A stretch of 39,044 nucleotides of DNA, taken from positions 1-39,044 of the forward strand of contig JACOUH010000199.1 of assembly GCA_016177925.1 (NCBI GenBank). The letters are read 5' to 3'. A model generated the notes under the pieces. It was not told the origin of the DNA and ran no database searches. It was given only the letters and a program-made list of their open reading frames with translations. The DNA comes from Planctomycetota bacterium. Lineage in GTDB: Bacteria; Planctomycetota; Planctomycetia; Gemmatales; Gemmataceae. Made by a program: the position numbers and the translations under genes. This document shows, piece after piece, positions 8,790-16,512 of this stretch; position 1 is the stretch's first letter, and every line of letters begins with the position of its first letter.

Positions 8790-9626
8790 CTACCCCTTCT
8801 CCGGGCCAGACGATGCCCACAGCTGGTCGACACACTCCGTAATCGGTTCTCCGCGACACATGCGCAGGAGCTGCCGCTGCTCGTACAGGCCGTGTCGCTT
8901 CAGCCACGACAGGGCGAACGCGTTGCCGAGCGGCACGTCGACGAAGGCGAACTTGCCGGCGTGGCGCCGGCAGACGTCGGATAGTAGCAGCGGGCCGGCC
9001 TCCTTCGTCGCGAGGCACGGCCCGACGTACAGGGCCCGCGCCCCGCGCCGCGTCGTCAGGAAGCCAACCACTGCCCCGCCGCGTCGCACCACCCGCAGTT
9101 CACCCGGCCGCTCGCGGAACAGCTCGAACAGAAGAGGCCGGCGATCCGTGTGGGTCACTTCGGCGTCGAGCTGGGCGGCGCTGTCCCAGTCGTCGCGGCG
9201 GCCGGCCTCGACGCCGGCTGCCTCGCCCATGTCGTGCAGCTCTCCCTCCAGGCGAGCGAGGTGAAATTGCGGCACGAAGCCAAGGCTGAGGTAGAGCGGC
9301 TCGCCCATCGGCGTCGCATCCAGCCGCACGCTGCGGACGCCCTTCGCTTCGAGGAACTCCAGGGCCCGCGTCAGCAGCGCTCGGCCAATGCCCTGGCCGC
9401 GCCGGTGCGGCTCGACGAGCATCATGCCGACCCAGGCGACGGGACCGAAGCCACAGGTCGTGACGGTGCCGATCGGTTCGCCATCGAGTTCGGCGACGAA
9501 GCAGCCATCGGGCTGGAGACTGAGGAAGCGAGCCCAGTCGGCAGGTGTCTGGTTCCAGCCCGCCCGCTGCTTCAGACGCAGTCCCAGCGTCAGGTCCTCG
9601 AACCTCATGCCGCGCACGCGGATCAT
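8790..9626 (-). CDS. GNAT-family N-acetyltransferase with two GNAT-like halves
   Basis: 278 residues. The first half holds the acetyl-CoA binding signature RRGQGIGRALL preceded by VGMMLVEP (about residues 65-85), the classic GNAT motif A. The second half (from about residue 150) looks like a second, weaker acetyltransferase-like domain (RVVRRGGAVVGFLTTRRG, then FVDVPLGNAFALSWLKRHG), as in tandem GNAT proteins. The acceptor substrate is unknown. The ATG at 9626 is preferred over upstream codons because a GAGGGTG ribosome site lies about six bases before it. It is the first gene of a pair with the M81 peptidase, which suggests joint processing of a peptide-like or amine compound, though this is only inference from context. 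Confidence 0.88.
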   Translation of the reverse strand: MIRVRGMRFEDLTLGLRLKQRAGWNQTPADWARFLSLQPDGCFVAELDGEPIGTVTTCGFGPVAWVGMMLVEPHRRGQGIGRALLTRALEFLEAKGVRSVRLDATPMGEPLYLSLGFVPQFHLARLEGELHDMGEAAGVEAGRRDDWDSAAQLDAEVTHTDRRPLLFELFRERPGELRVVRRGGAVVGFLTTRRGARALYVGPCLATKEAGPLLLSDVCRRHAGKFAFVDVPLGNAFALSWLKRHGLYEQRQLLRMCRGEPITECVDQLWASSGPEKG

Positions 9627-9683
9627 CGGTATCACCCTCGCTGGTAGGAATGTACGCTGGCGGGGCGGCAAAGGCGAGTAGGG

Positions 9684-9750
9684 CCCGCAGCGGCAAGCGG
9701 CTTGCCTGCCGAGGCAAAGGCGCGGCAGGCGAGCCGCCTGCCGCTACGGG
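9684..9750. repeat. Palindrome F, 28-nt arms, next to the mutL stop codon
   Basis: Arms 9684-9711 and 9723-9750 match at 25 of 28 positions around an 11-base loop. The word AGCGGCAGGCGGCTCGCCTG is a variant of those at 20947 and 29204. It ends three bases before the mutL stop codon and lies between mutL and the downstream GNAT gene, so it may separate their transcription. Confidence 0.88.
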
Positions 9751-9753
9751 AGG

Positions 9754-11571
9754 TCAGACGCGGCGGAACTGGCGCTCGAGGTCGTGCAAGGTAAACAGCA
9801 GCGACGTCGGCCGGCCGTGCGGGCAATGGTGCGAGTGGTCGGCGCGATCGCGCTGGCGGACCAGGGCGGCGATCTCTTCCGGGGTCAGCCGGTCGCCGGC
9901 CCGCACCGCCGCGTGACAGGCCATCAGGCTCAGCAAATCATTCAGCATCTCCTCCCGTGCCGGTAGCTTTTCCTTCGTGACGAGGTAGTCGACGACGGCA
10001 CGGAAGATCGCCTGCGGGGCCCGTTTGCCGAGGACGGCCGGGTAGCTGTGCAACAGGACGGTGCTGCCGCCGAAGCCCTCGACCTCCAGTCCCAGTTCCG
10101 CCAGGTCGGCGCGGCGGTCGAGCACCAGCGCCACCTGGTGCGCCGGCAATTCGATCGGCTCGGGGATCAAGAGCCGCTGCTGCTCCAGGTCGCCGGCCGC
10201 AAGACGCTCCTTCATCTGCTCGTAGAGGATGCGCTCGTGCAGGGCGTGCTGATCGATGACAAGCATCCCCTCCTGTACCTCGACGACAAGGTACGTGTCG
10301 TGCAGCTGAATCGCCCGGATGACTGCTGACACGTTCCCCTGGCGGCGCGGGGGCGGTCCACTCTCCGGCTCGCGGGCCATGACGGCCGGCGGAGGCGGTG
10401 GGAGCGACGCGCGCGGCGCGGCCGTCTGCCGGGCGGCGCCGCGGACAGGGGCCGGCGCCGGCACAGGAGCAGGGGCGGGCGGTGCAGGGGAGGGCTCGGG
10501 CGACGGCGTGAAGTCGAACGTCGGCTCGGCGGCCGGCTGCGGGCGTTCGGCGGTCACGGGGCCGCGCAGGCGGCCCGTCAGGTCCTCCGCCTGGAGCCGT
10601 GCCCGGATCGTCTCGGTGATGAACGCCTGCAACTGCTCGGGATCGCGGAAGCGGACCTCGGCCTTGGTTGGATGGACATTGACATCGAGGTGATCCGGCG
10701 GAAGATCAAGGAACAGGAAGCCGACGGCGTGCCGCCCTGTCATCAGCAGGCCGCGGTAGGCGTCCGCGAGTGCCTGCGTCAGCAGCTTGTCGCGGACCCA
10801 GCGGCCGTTGACAAAGAAATACTGCATCAGCGTCCCGCCGCGTTCGCAGGCCGGATCGGCGACGTAGCCGCCCAGGGTGACCGGCCCCTGCTCCGCCTCG
10901 ACAGCGTAGAGTTGCTGTCGTACCTCCTTGCCGAAGAACAGCCCGATGCGATCGAGCAGTCCTGCCGTTGCCGGCACCTCGTACACCCCCTTGCCATTGT
11001 GGCGCAGCGTCAGGTGCAGCCGCAGATGCGCCAGCGCCAGCCGGACGAACACCTCGCTGAGGTGGTTCATCTCGGTCGCCGGGCCGCGCAGGAACTTGCG
11101 GCGCACGGGGACGTTGTAGAAAAGGTGGCGCACCTCAATGCGTGTGCCCGGCGATCCGTTCCACGGACGCACCGTCGACAGCGTCCCGCCGTGACTGGTG
11201 ATCTCGGCACCAGCCGGCGCATCGGGCGGCCGCGACTGCAAGTGGACCTTGGCGATGCTGCCGATGGACGACAGCGCCTCGCCGCGGAAGCCAAGGGTGC
11301 CGACGTTGAACAGGTCGTCGGCGTCGTGCAACTTGCTCGTGGCGTGGTTCCGGAACGCCAGCGGCAGGTCATCGGCGTGGATGCCGCCACCGTCATCGAC
11401 GACGCGGATCAGGTCGGCGCCGCCCTGCTCGACATCGACGTCGATCCGCGTGCTGCCGGCGTCGATCGCATTTTCGAGCAGCTCCTTGACGACGCTGGCC
11501 GGCCGCTCGATGACCTCACCGGCGGCAATCTGGTTGATGACGAGGGGCGGCAGTTGCTGGATACGTCCCAT
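9754..11571 (-). CDS. mutL: DNA mismatch repair protein MutL with endonuclease motif
   Basis: 605 residues, normal length. The N-terminal GHKL ATPase shows its motifs in order: ENAIDAG (33-39), DDGGGI (59-64), GFRGEAL (94-100), and the MutL-specific NVHPTKAEVRF (298-308). A proline-rich linker (about 345-410) leads to the dimerisation domain with the metal-dependent nicking motif DQHALHERILYE (440-451), plus ACHAAVRAGD (551) and CPHGRP (583). These mark MutL of organisms without MutH, where MutL itself nicks the error-containing strand after MutS recognition. The start MGRIQQLPP is the family start and has an AGAGG ribosome site. No mutS is in the window. The linker and ends look intact, so the protein should be active. 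Confidence 0.97.
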   Translation of the reverse strand: MGRIQQLPPLVINQIAAGEVIERPASVVKELLENAIDAGSTRIDVDVEQGGADLIRVVDDGGGIHADDLPLAFRNHATSKLHDADDLFNVGTLGFRGEALSSIGSIAKVHLQSRPPDAPAGAEITSHGGTLSTVRPWNGSPGTRIEVRHLFYNVPVRRKFLRGPATEMNHLSEVFVRLALAHLRLHLTLRHNGKGVYEVPATAGLLDRIGLFFGKEVRQQLYAVEAEQGPVTLGGYVADPACERGGTLMQYFFVNGRWVRDKLLTQALADAYRGLLMTGRHAVGFLFLDLPPDHLDVNVHPTKAEVRFRDPEQLQAFITETIRARLQAEDLTGRLRGPVTAERPQPAAEPTFDFTPSPEPSPAPPAPAPVPAPAPVRGAARQTAAPRASLPPPPPAVMAREPESGPPPRRQGNVSAVIRAIQLHDTYLVVEVQEGMLVIDQHALHERILYEQMKERLAAGDLEQQRLLIPEPIELPAHQVALVLDRRADLAELGLEVEGFGGSTVLLHSYPAVLGKRAPQAIFRAVVDYLVTKEKLPAREEMLNDLLSLMACHAAVRAGDRLTPEEIAALVRQRDRADHSHHCPHGRPTSLLFTLHDLERQFRRV

Positions 11572-11593
11572 ACGGTGCCTCTTTCGCGGTTCC

Positions 11594-11649
11594 TTAGCCC
11601 GAAGCGCAAGCGAGGTTCGACGTCGAGCCTCGCTTGCGCTTCGGGCTAA
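11594..11649. repeat. Palindrome G, 22-bp perfect arms, in a divergent gap
   Basis: Arms 11594-11615 and 11628-11649 are perfect, with a 12-base loop that is itself nearly palindromic. The word AGCCCGAAGCGCAAGCG is almost the same as that at 24059 (AGCCCGAAGCGCCAGCG). Unlike most copies it lies between divergent gene starts (mutL and 11796), where a terminator would be out of place. Confidence 0.93.
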
Positions 11650-11795
11650 TTCACCATACCCGCGCGGGCCGTGGCATCCCAGCCCGGCAGCGGCGCCGGG
11701 GAAAGCGAGGGAATCTGGTCTTGACCCAACCGCCTGTTTTCGTCACGCTATCGCCCAGCATCGTTTCCCCACCCGTGACCAAGGAGGGTCAGGCC

Positions 11796-12068
11796 ATGTT
11801 CTATCACACGGAAGCGAAGCCCCAGGGATGGCGGGCCATCGCGGTCTTCGACGACCGACCCGACTGCCTCATCTATGTCGGCCGCTCGTCCACGCAGGTG
11901 CGAGGCAACTTCGCTGAGGCCTACTTCGACCTCCTCGACGAGGAGGAACGCTCGCACGTCCGCAGCATCTCGCTGCAGCGCTGGCAGGGCGCTCCCGACG
12001 CCGGCCGCTGGATTCAGCAGACGACCCTGAACGTGCCCGTCAAGGCGAAGCTGGCCCGCACGGCCTGA
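11796..12068 (+). CDS. Small protein of unknown function (90 aa)
   Basis: The ATG at 11796 has a near-perfect AAGGAGG ribosome site nine bases upstream, which decides this start over an open frame that runs further back. The 90-residue product (MFYHTEAKPQGWRAIAVFDD ...) has no signal peptide or membrane segment and a mixed alpha/beta look: an N-terminal strand pair (AIAVFDDRPDCLIYVGRSS) and an acidic helix (AYFDLLDEEERSHV). I do not recognise the family. The excellent ribosome site and a proper terminator 37 bases after the stop codon show that it is a real monocistronic gene that may be well expressed. Confidence 0.8.
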   Translation: MFYHTEAKPQGWRAIAVFDDRPDCLIYVGRSSTQVRGNFAEAYFDLLDEEERSHVRSISLQRWQGAPDAGRWIQQTTLNVPVKAKLARTA

Positions 12069-12104
12069 CGCCCTGTGACGGCACCCCTCCCCGCAATCCC
12101 GCGA

Positions 12105-12139
12105 AGCCCCGGAGCCCTCCGGGGCTTTGTCCGTTTTTT
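12105..12139 (+). terminator. Rho-independent terminator after the 90-aa gene
   Basis: A perfect 10-bp GC-rich stem (AGCCCCGGAG at 12105-12114 with CTCCGGGGCT at 12117-12126) and two-base loop are followed by TTGTCCGTTTTTT. This is a textbook intrinsic terminator, unlike the long palindromes elsewhere. The following 300 bases up to 12437 hold no gene; I see only a moderately AT-rich stretch near 12160-12220 that may contain the promoter of the next gene. Confidence 0.85.
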
Positions 12140-12437
12140 CGGCACGCCGTGTGCATCCGCCACACATTTTTTCTACTCTCCTCTCGTTGGCCGGCGGAAT
12201 AGAGTATGGTAGCTTTTCTGACGTTCGAGCCGGAACGCCGGGTTAGGAGGGCCCGGAAATCGCGGTCAAGGTCTTGCATCCGTTCGTGAAAACCCGAACA
12301 ATGAACAGGGGGAGACGCGTCCTGTATGAAGAGGGTCAAGGAGGAGCGCGCCGGCGCGGCGGGTGCGCCTCGTCCGCCGCATCGGCCGGGACGGTCCTCC
12401 TCCGGGGGGGCGACACTCGCAGAACAGAGGAATCGAC

Positions 12438-13184
12438 ATGAATCCATATAGCTCCGTGTGCGACGACTTCGGGGTGTACGTCTATGTGAACACGAAGATG
12501 AACCTCCCGTCGGGCCGCGAGACCATCCTGCACTTCTTCGACCGGCTCCGCAAAACCATGCCGGCGATGACGGACTTCGACTGCCGCGAAAACGGCGAGT
12601 TCGTCCTGGAGGAGGATCGCGAGCAGGGGAGCTATCGGTGGGTCACGCTGGAGCAGCGCCGCCTGTGCAGCGGCTACGTCAACCCGCCCGCCCTGGAGAA
12701 TGCCGACGCCCTGCACGAACTGGTGCTGGAGAGTGCTCCCTACCATCTCGACTTCAACCCGCTCGACTGCGAGGCGGTCGACGTGCTGTTCGCCTTCGAC
12801 TTCCTCTACTCGGGCAACCACGATGAGGTGGTCGCCGAAGCGCTCGGGCTGAACACGACGCTGGAGAACCTGCTGCAGATGCCGGGCAGCCGTGTCATCA
12901 ACTACGAGCCGTCCCTGATGCTGGCCCTGGACGAGTCGTGCCGGCTGCAGTGCCGCCTGTCGATCGAGACGCGGACCAACGCCTACCAGATCCGCACCGG
13001 ACAGTTCCCCGACGCCCCGATCAGTGTCTACTTCACGGTGCGTCAGTACTGGGGCCGCCAGCCACACAAGACGTTCGTCGACTCGTACCAGAACCAGCGT
13101 CGCCTCTGCCAGGACCTGGTCGACAACCAGATCATCCCCGCCGTGGTCCGCCCGCTGGCGCAGACCATTGCCGCGAAGCAGTGA
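12438..13184 (+). CDS. Conserved-looking protein of unknown function (248 aa)
   Basis: A cytoplasmic-looking protein without signal or membrane segments. It is rich in aromatic and acidic residues (LPSGRETILHFFDRLRK, EFVLEEDREQGSYRWVTLE, YVNPPALENADALHELVLE, AFDFLYSGNHDEVVAEALG, RLSIETRTNAYQIRTGQFP, ISVYFTVRQYW). The dense, non-repetitive sequence suggests a folded alpha/beta domain of a family conserved in planctomycetes, but I cannot name it or infer an activity. The ATG at 12438 follows an AGAGG ribosome site; the frame is open upstream, but that part has a different, arginine-rich composition. It is followed after 200 bases by another unknown gene with its own probable promoter. Confidence 0.8.
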   Translation: MNPYSSVCDDFGVYVYVNTKMNLPSGRETILHFFDRLRKTMPAMTDFDCRENGEFVLEEDREQGSYRWVTLEQRRLCSGYVNPPALENADALHELVLESAPYHLDFNPLDCEAVDVLFAFDFLYSGNHDEVVAEALGLNTTLENLLQMPGSRVINYEPSLMLALDESCRLQCRLSIETRTNAYQIRTGQFPDAPISVYFTVRQYWGRQPHKTFVDSYQNQRRLCQDLVDNQIIPAVVRPLAQTIAAKQ

Positions 13185-13306
13185 CAACGGTCAGATTCGT
13201 TGCATTGCGTTGCACGCACATCCTCGTTCTCATCATTCACCGTCCGAGGTGCGCGCCGAGACAGGGGCGGGTGGAGGGCGTGAGCCCGCTGGCCAACGTC
13301 TGTGCT

Positions 13307-13334
13307 TTGGTTCCTTGCGGATGGGAGATACAAT
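13307..13334 (+). promoter_or_regulatory. Possible sigma-70-type promoter
   Basis: TTGGTT (13307-13312), a 16-base spacer and TACAAT (13329-13334) resemble -35 and -10 boxes (3/6 and 5/6 matches). They lie about 50 bases before the ATG of the 101-residue gene. In GC-rich DNA such a match is suggestive only. Confidence 0.35.
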
Positions 13335-13385
13335 GCTCGGAGTGGAAGCCAGAACCGTGAAGAACGACACGTCGGAGGTACGGCG

Positions 13386-13691
13386 ATGCCAGTCATCTCG
13401 AAAGAAGAGGCGGTGGAGCGAATGATCCGGCAGGTCGAGCAGTTCGAGCCGGACGAACTCCTGGAGGTCCACAACGAACTCTTCCCGAACGAGCAGCGCA
13501 CCGAGGCGGAGGTGCGCCAGGACCCGACCCCCCTGGTCAAGCGAGTCGTCGATTTCATCCGCGAGGGGGAGATGGGCGACCTCGTTTTTCTGTGGAGCTT
13601 CATCTTCCCCGCCCGATACCGCAACATCTGGTACGAGGAGGAAGAAGACGGCATTCACTACGATGAGCCGGACGCGGTCCCGGCCGAGTAA
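13386..13691 (+). CDS. Small acidic protein of unknown function (101 aa)
   Basis: The ATG at 13386 has a GGAGGT ribosome site seven bases upstream. The product is strongly acidic and mostly helical (KEEAVERMIRQVEQFEPDEL, LVKRVVDFIREGEMGDLVF), with a C-terminal acidic tail (YEEEEDGIHYDEPD). There is no signal peptide. I do not recognise the family. It ends 39 bases before the HEPN-like gene on the same strand, so the two are probably co-transcribed. An acidic small protein upstream of a putative RNase invites the idea of an inhibitor, but nothing in the sequence matches a known antitoxin, so this remains speculation. Confidence 0.75.
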   Translation: MPVISKEEAVERMIRQVEQFEPDELLEVHNELFPNEQRTEAEVRQDPTPLVKRVVDFIREGEMGDLVFLWSFIFPARYRNIWYEEEEDGIHYDEPDAVPAE

Positions 13692-13730
13692 CTCCCCTGG
13701 AATCCGCCCCCTCCGCTTGGTGGGTGTCCT

Positions 13731-14507
13731 GTGCCAACGACGGCGCTGAACCATTTCCAGCAGGATCTCGCCCGGGCCGGCGCGATCGTGGCCCACGCCG
13801 CGTCCCTCCCGGATCGGACGCCCGCAGAGCAGCTCCTGCGGCGCGACCTGTTACGGAGTGGGTGGATGTTTGCCGTCGGAGCACTGGACGCCTATTTCTG
13901 CGACGCCTACACCGACATCGTGGCGGCCACCATCATCGCCAAGAGCCGCTACCCGGCGCTGACTCTCCCTGAGTTCTTCCACGACATCCGCTTCCCCGTT
14001 CGGGCCATCCTCGAACCCTACGCCAACAACGTCAACTGGCGCTGGCGCATGGCGGCGCGGAAGATGATGGAGCGTGAAACCGTCCTGAGCCTGCCTGCCA
14101 TCCAGACCCTCTTCAACAAGTTCTTCCGTGTCGGGCAGAAGTTCTTCCGTGACCTGCTGCTGTACTGGATCGTTCATCCCGACGCCCCGCGAAGTCTCTT
14201 CGGGATCTCCACCACCCGTTTCAACGCACTCCCCGCGAACCTGCGCGGGCAGGCGATCGCTGATGCCCAGACTCAGATGGAAGACCGTTTCCACGAGATT
14301 TTCCAGCGCCGGCACGACTGCATCCACAACTGCGACCGTCCCAAGGTCAAGCCACAGCCCCTCCCCGCACCGGCCCTCGTGCTCCTGGTGGTCAAGGAAA
14401 TAGAGTTCCTGGTACGCCGCTGTGACGAGCACATCAACGGCGAGTTCCGCCAGTTTCTCCTCGGCACCGGCTGTCCGGCCGCGATCATCGGGCAGGTCGG
14501 TTACTGA
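13731..14507 (+). CDS. HEPN-like domain protein, possible RNase
   Basis: 258 residues beginning at a GTG codon. An N-terminal helical region (GWMFAVGALDAYFCDAYTDIV) leads to a C-terminal segment with FQRRHDCIHNCDRP at about residues 191-204. This is the HEPN signature R-X4-H (arginine and histidine around a turn), in the form RRHxxIHxxDR seen in the RiboL-PSP-HEPN group; the long helix after it (LVLLVVKEIEFLVRRCDEHI) fits the HEPN bundle. Many HEPN proteins are metal-independent RNases in defence or stress; others are non-catalytic. It follows the acidic 101-residue protein by 39 bases. No nucleotidyltransferase (MNT) antitoxin, the usual HEPN partner, is present. The ribosome site before the GTG is weak (GGTGGG). 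Confidence 0.7.
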   Translation: MPTTALNHFQQDLARAGAIVAHAASLPDRTPAEQLLRRDLLRSGWMFAVGALDAYFCDAYTDIVAATIIAKSRYPALTLPEFFHDIRFPVRAILEPYANNVNWRWRMAARKMMERETVLSLPAIQTLFNKFFRVGQKFFRDLLLYWIVHPDAPRSLFGISTTRFNALPANLRGQAIADAQTQMEDRFHEIFQRRHDCIHNCDRPKVKPQPLPAPALVLLVVKEIEFLVRRCDEHINGEFRQFLLGTGCPAAIIGQVGY

Positions 14508-14639
14508 TCTCGACGCGGCCGGCTTTGCAACGCAATTCAAGAAAACGGTAATCTGGCGAAGTTAGGTAGTTACCCACCTTTGCTATCTTGCCATTTTCGG
14601 GGAATTCGTTGCAAAACCACTGCAACCTGGTATCCTCCC

Positions 14640-14703
14640 GGCAGGCAAGTTGCTCACGTGGGACGGCTCAGGAGAGCCGTCCCACGTGAGCAACTTGCCT
14701 GCC
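14640..14703. repeat. Palindrome H, 30-bp perfect arms with four-base loop
   Basis: Arms 14640-14669 and 14674-14703 are perfect, with loop AGGA, giving a 64-base near-continuous hairpin. The inner word GGGACGGCTC/GAGCCGTCCC and the outer GGCAGGCAAGTTGC are distinct from the other copies. It lies 132 bases after the HEPN-like gene, in the 341-base gap 14508-14848, which otherwise holds only the degenerate repeat at 14714-14844. Confidence 0.95.
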
Positions 14704-14713
14704 AGAAGTTGTA

Positions 14714-14844
14714 TCAGAGGGCAGAAGTCAGATATTCCTGTCGCGGAATGGTGGCCGGGGGCGCTCGACTTATCGTAGGATAAACAAACCAGCACGCGAA
14801 CCGGAGGGATTTCCCTCTCTGACGTCTGACCTTTGACTCCTGAC
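14714..14844. repeat. Degenerate inverted GTCAGA-word repeat I
   Basis: TCAGAGGGCAGAAGTCAGA (14714-14732) and TCTCTGACGTCTGACC with TTTGACTCCTGAC (14816-14844) are loosely inverted copies of the AGAGGTCAGAG word that forms the intact element at 20844-20920. The right part ends five bases before the ATG of the aminotransferase and leaves no room for a normal ribosome site. This is a weak, decayed copy. Confidence 0.45.
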
Positions 14845-14848
14845 CCCC

Positions 14849-16108
14849 ATGAGCCAAGCACCCCTGAGCGCCTTCGCCCGCGGCCTTTCCGCTGAAACCG
14901 CCTTCGACGTCCTGGCCGTGGCCAAGCGCCTCAAAGCCCACGGCAAGGATGTTGTCGAGTTGCAGATCGGCGACAGTCCCTTTCCGAGCACGCGCAGCGC
15001 CATCGAGGCCGGCCGGCGCGCCATCGAGGCCGGCGAAACCCACTACTGTTCGTCGCCGGGGTTGCCGTCGTTCCGCGAGGCGGTGGCGCGCAACTACCGC
15101 CGCGAGTACGACGTCCCGATCACGGCGGAAAACGTCGTGGTCGGACCGGGAGCGAAAGTCTTCGAGCAGTTCTTCTGCGAGGCCTTCCTCGACGCCGGCG
15201 ACGCCGTCCTCGTCTTCACGCCGCACTTCCCCACCTACGTCCCTAACCTGCAGCGGCGCGGCGCCGTGCCGGTGTTCAGCCCCCTCCGTCAGGCGAACGG
15301 CTTCCGGCCCGACCTCGACGACGTCGAACGCTTCGTGCGGCACAACCCCAAGGCCCGAGCGATCTTCCTCAACTCGCCACACAACCCGACCGGCGGTGTC
15401 GCCACCGCCGGCGACCTGCGTGCGATCGGCGAGTTGGTCCGCGACCGCGGCCTCGCCGTCTTCAGCGACGAGCCCTACTGTCACATGGTCTGGTCGGGAA
15501 AACACGAGCCGCTCTTGAGCGTGGAGGGACTGTTCGACCAGACGGTGGCCGCGTACACGTTCAGCAAGTCGTACAGCATGAGCGGCTGGCGCCTCGGCTA
15601 CGCGGTGTCGAGCCCGCGCCTCGTCGACGCCATCAGCAAGATGATCAATACGACGCTGTCCTGCGTTCCGCCGTTGGTCCAGAAAGCCGGCGAGGCGGCG
15701 CTGGAGCATGATGCCGTCGAGCGCGACCAGGTCATGGGTCGCTTCCAGCGCAAAGTGGAGTTGCTGGTCGAGGAACTGAAGAAAGTGGACGGCGTCGACG
15801 TGCTGATGCCGGCGGGGACGTTCTACGCCTTTCCCGATGTGTCGGCGATCTGCCGCCGGCTCGGCATCACCTCGCACGGCCTGGCGATGTACCTGCTCGA
15901 GGCGGCCGACGACCGCTTCGGCGTGGCATGCCTGGGCGGCGAGTGCTTCGGCGCGGCGGGACAGGGGTTCCTGCGCTTCAGTTGTGCCGAACCGGACGAC
16001 CGCCTCAAGCAGGCCGTCGCTTTCTTCGCCGAAGCCGTCACCCGCGCCGACCGAATCCGACAATACCTGATGACCTACCCGCGCTATCGATTGAATGAGA
16101 ACCGCTGA
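14849..16108 (+). CDS. PLP-dependent aminotransferase, class I/II
   Basis: 419 residues, the usual length for fold-type I aminotransferases. The pyridoxal phosphate lysine is K240 in TFSKSYSMSGWRLGY, and SPHNPTGG (176-183) contacts the cofactor; FSDEPYCHMVW supplies the conserved aspartate and tyrosine, and FLRFSCAEP near the end supplies the arginine that binds the substrate carboxylate. It resembles aspartate or aromatic aminotransferases of the AspC/PatA type that transfer amino groups to 2-oxoglutarate, but the donor cannot be named. No Shine-Dalgarno sequence is visible: the 30 bases before the ATG are pyrimidine-rich words of a decayed repeat. Translation may be leaderless or SD-independent. 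A GC-rich palindrome follows 38 bases after the stop codon. Confidence 0.93.
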   Translation: MSQAPLSAFARGLSAETAFDVLAVAKRLKAHGKDVVELQIGDSPFPSTRSAIEAGRRAIEAGETHYCSSPGLPSFREAVARNYRREYDVPITAENVVVGPGAKVFEQFFCEAFLDAGDAVLVFTPHFPTYVPNLQRRGAVPVFSPLRQANGFRPDLDDVERFVRHNPKARAIFLNSPHNPTGGVATAGDLRAIGELVRDRGLAVFSDEPYCHMVWSGKHEPLLSVEGLFDQTVAAYTFSKSYSMSGWRLGYAVSSPRLVDAISKMINTTLSCVPPLVQKAGEAALEHDAVERDQVMGRFQRKVELLVEELKKVDGVDVLMPAGTFYAFPDVSAICRRLGITSHGLAMYLLEAADDRFGVACLGGECFGAAGQGFLRFSCAEPDDRLKQAVAFFAEAVTRADRIRQYLMTYPRYRLNENR

Positions 16109-16146
16109 TTTTCTGACCGACAGCAACGGCGGACCGAGTGGTGCGT

Positions 16147-16232
16147 CCCCCCTCCCCCGAAGCGGAGAGGGGGAGAACGATAGGAATTGCTCCCCCCCTC
16201 TCCTGGCAGGGGAGAGGGAGGGGGGAGGGGGG
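16147..16232. repeat. Palindrome J built from CCCTCTCC/GGGGAGAGGG words
   Basis: Two inverted units, CTCCCCCGAAGCGGAGAGGG at the left and CCCTCTCCTGGCAGGGGAGA at the right, flank a 20-base less regular centre; each unit is itself a hairpin. It lies downstream of the aminotransferase. The rest of the gap to 16512 has no gene; a TTGACG hexamer at 16423 may belong to the protease promoter. Confidence 0.8.
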
Positions 16233-16512
16233 CTTCTGACGCCCCGGTCAGGGGTGTGCGGCAGAGGCACAGGGATGGTCCGCGGCCGCACAGTGCCGCG
16301 GGCCGGAGCCGCCCGTCCTTGTTTCCGAAGTGGTCTTCTGCCAGGCGTTTATGGCACCCGTCGGTGAATCGGCCGTCACGGCACGGAGCTTGCTCTCTCC
16401 ACAAAAAACTTAGGGATGGCGCTTGACGGTGCGAAGTCTGCTGTTTAAGCTTTCTTCATTCCTCACGACGAAGCGCCGATACAACTTGAATAACTCATCT
16501 CGGGAGCGTCGT

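Noticed and set aside
12187..12210. Promoter TTGGCC ... TATGGT before the 248-residue gene
   Set aside because: The spacer is only 12 bases, too short for a sigma-70 promoter.
13386..14507. Classical HEPN/MNT toxin-antitoxin pair
   Set aside because: The upstream protein has no nucleotidyltransferase motif (GSxxxGxxxxxSDxD).
14714..16291. Open frame of 525 codons on the minus strand
   Set aside because: Antisense of the aminotransferase with its complete active-site motifs.
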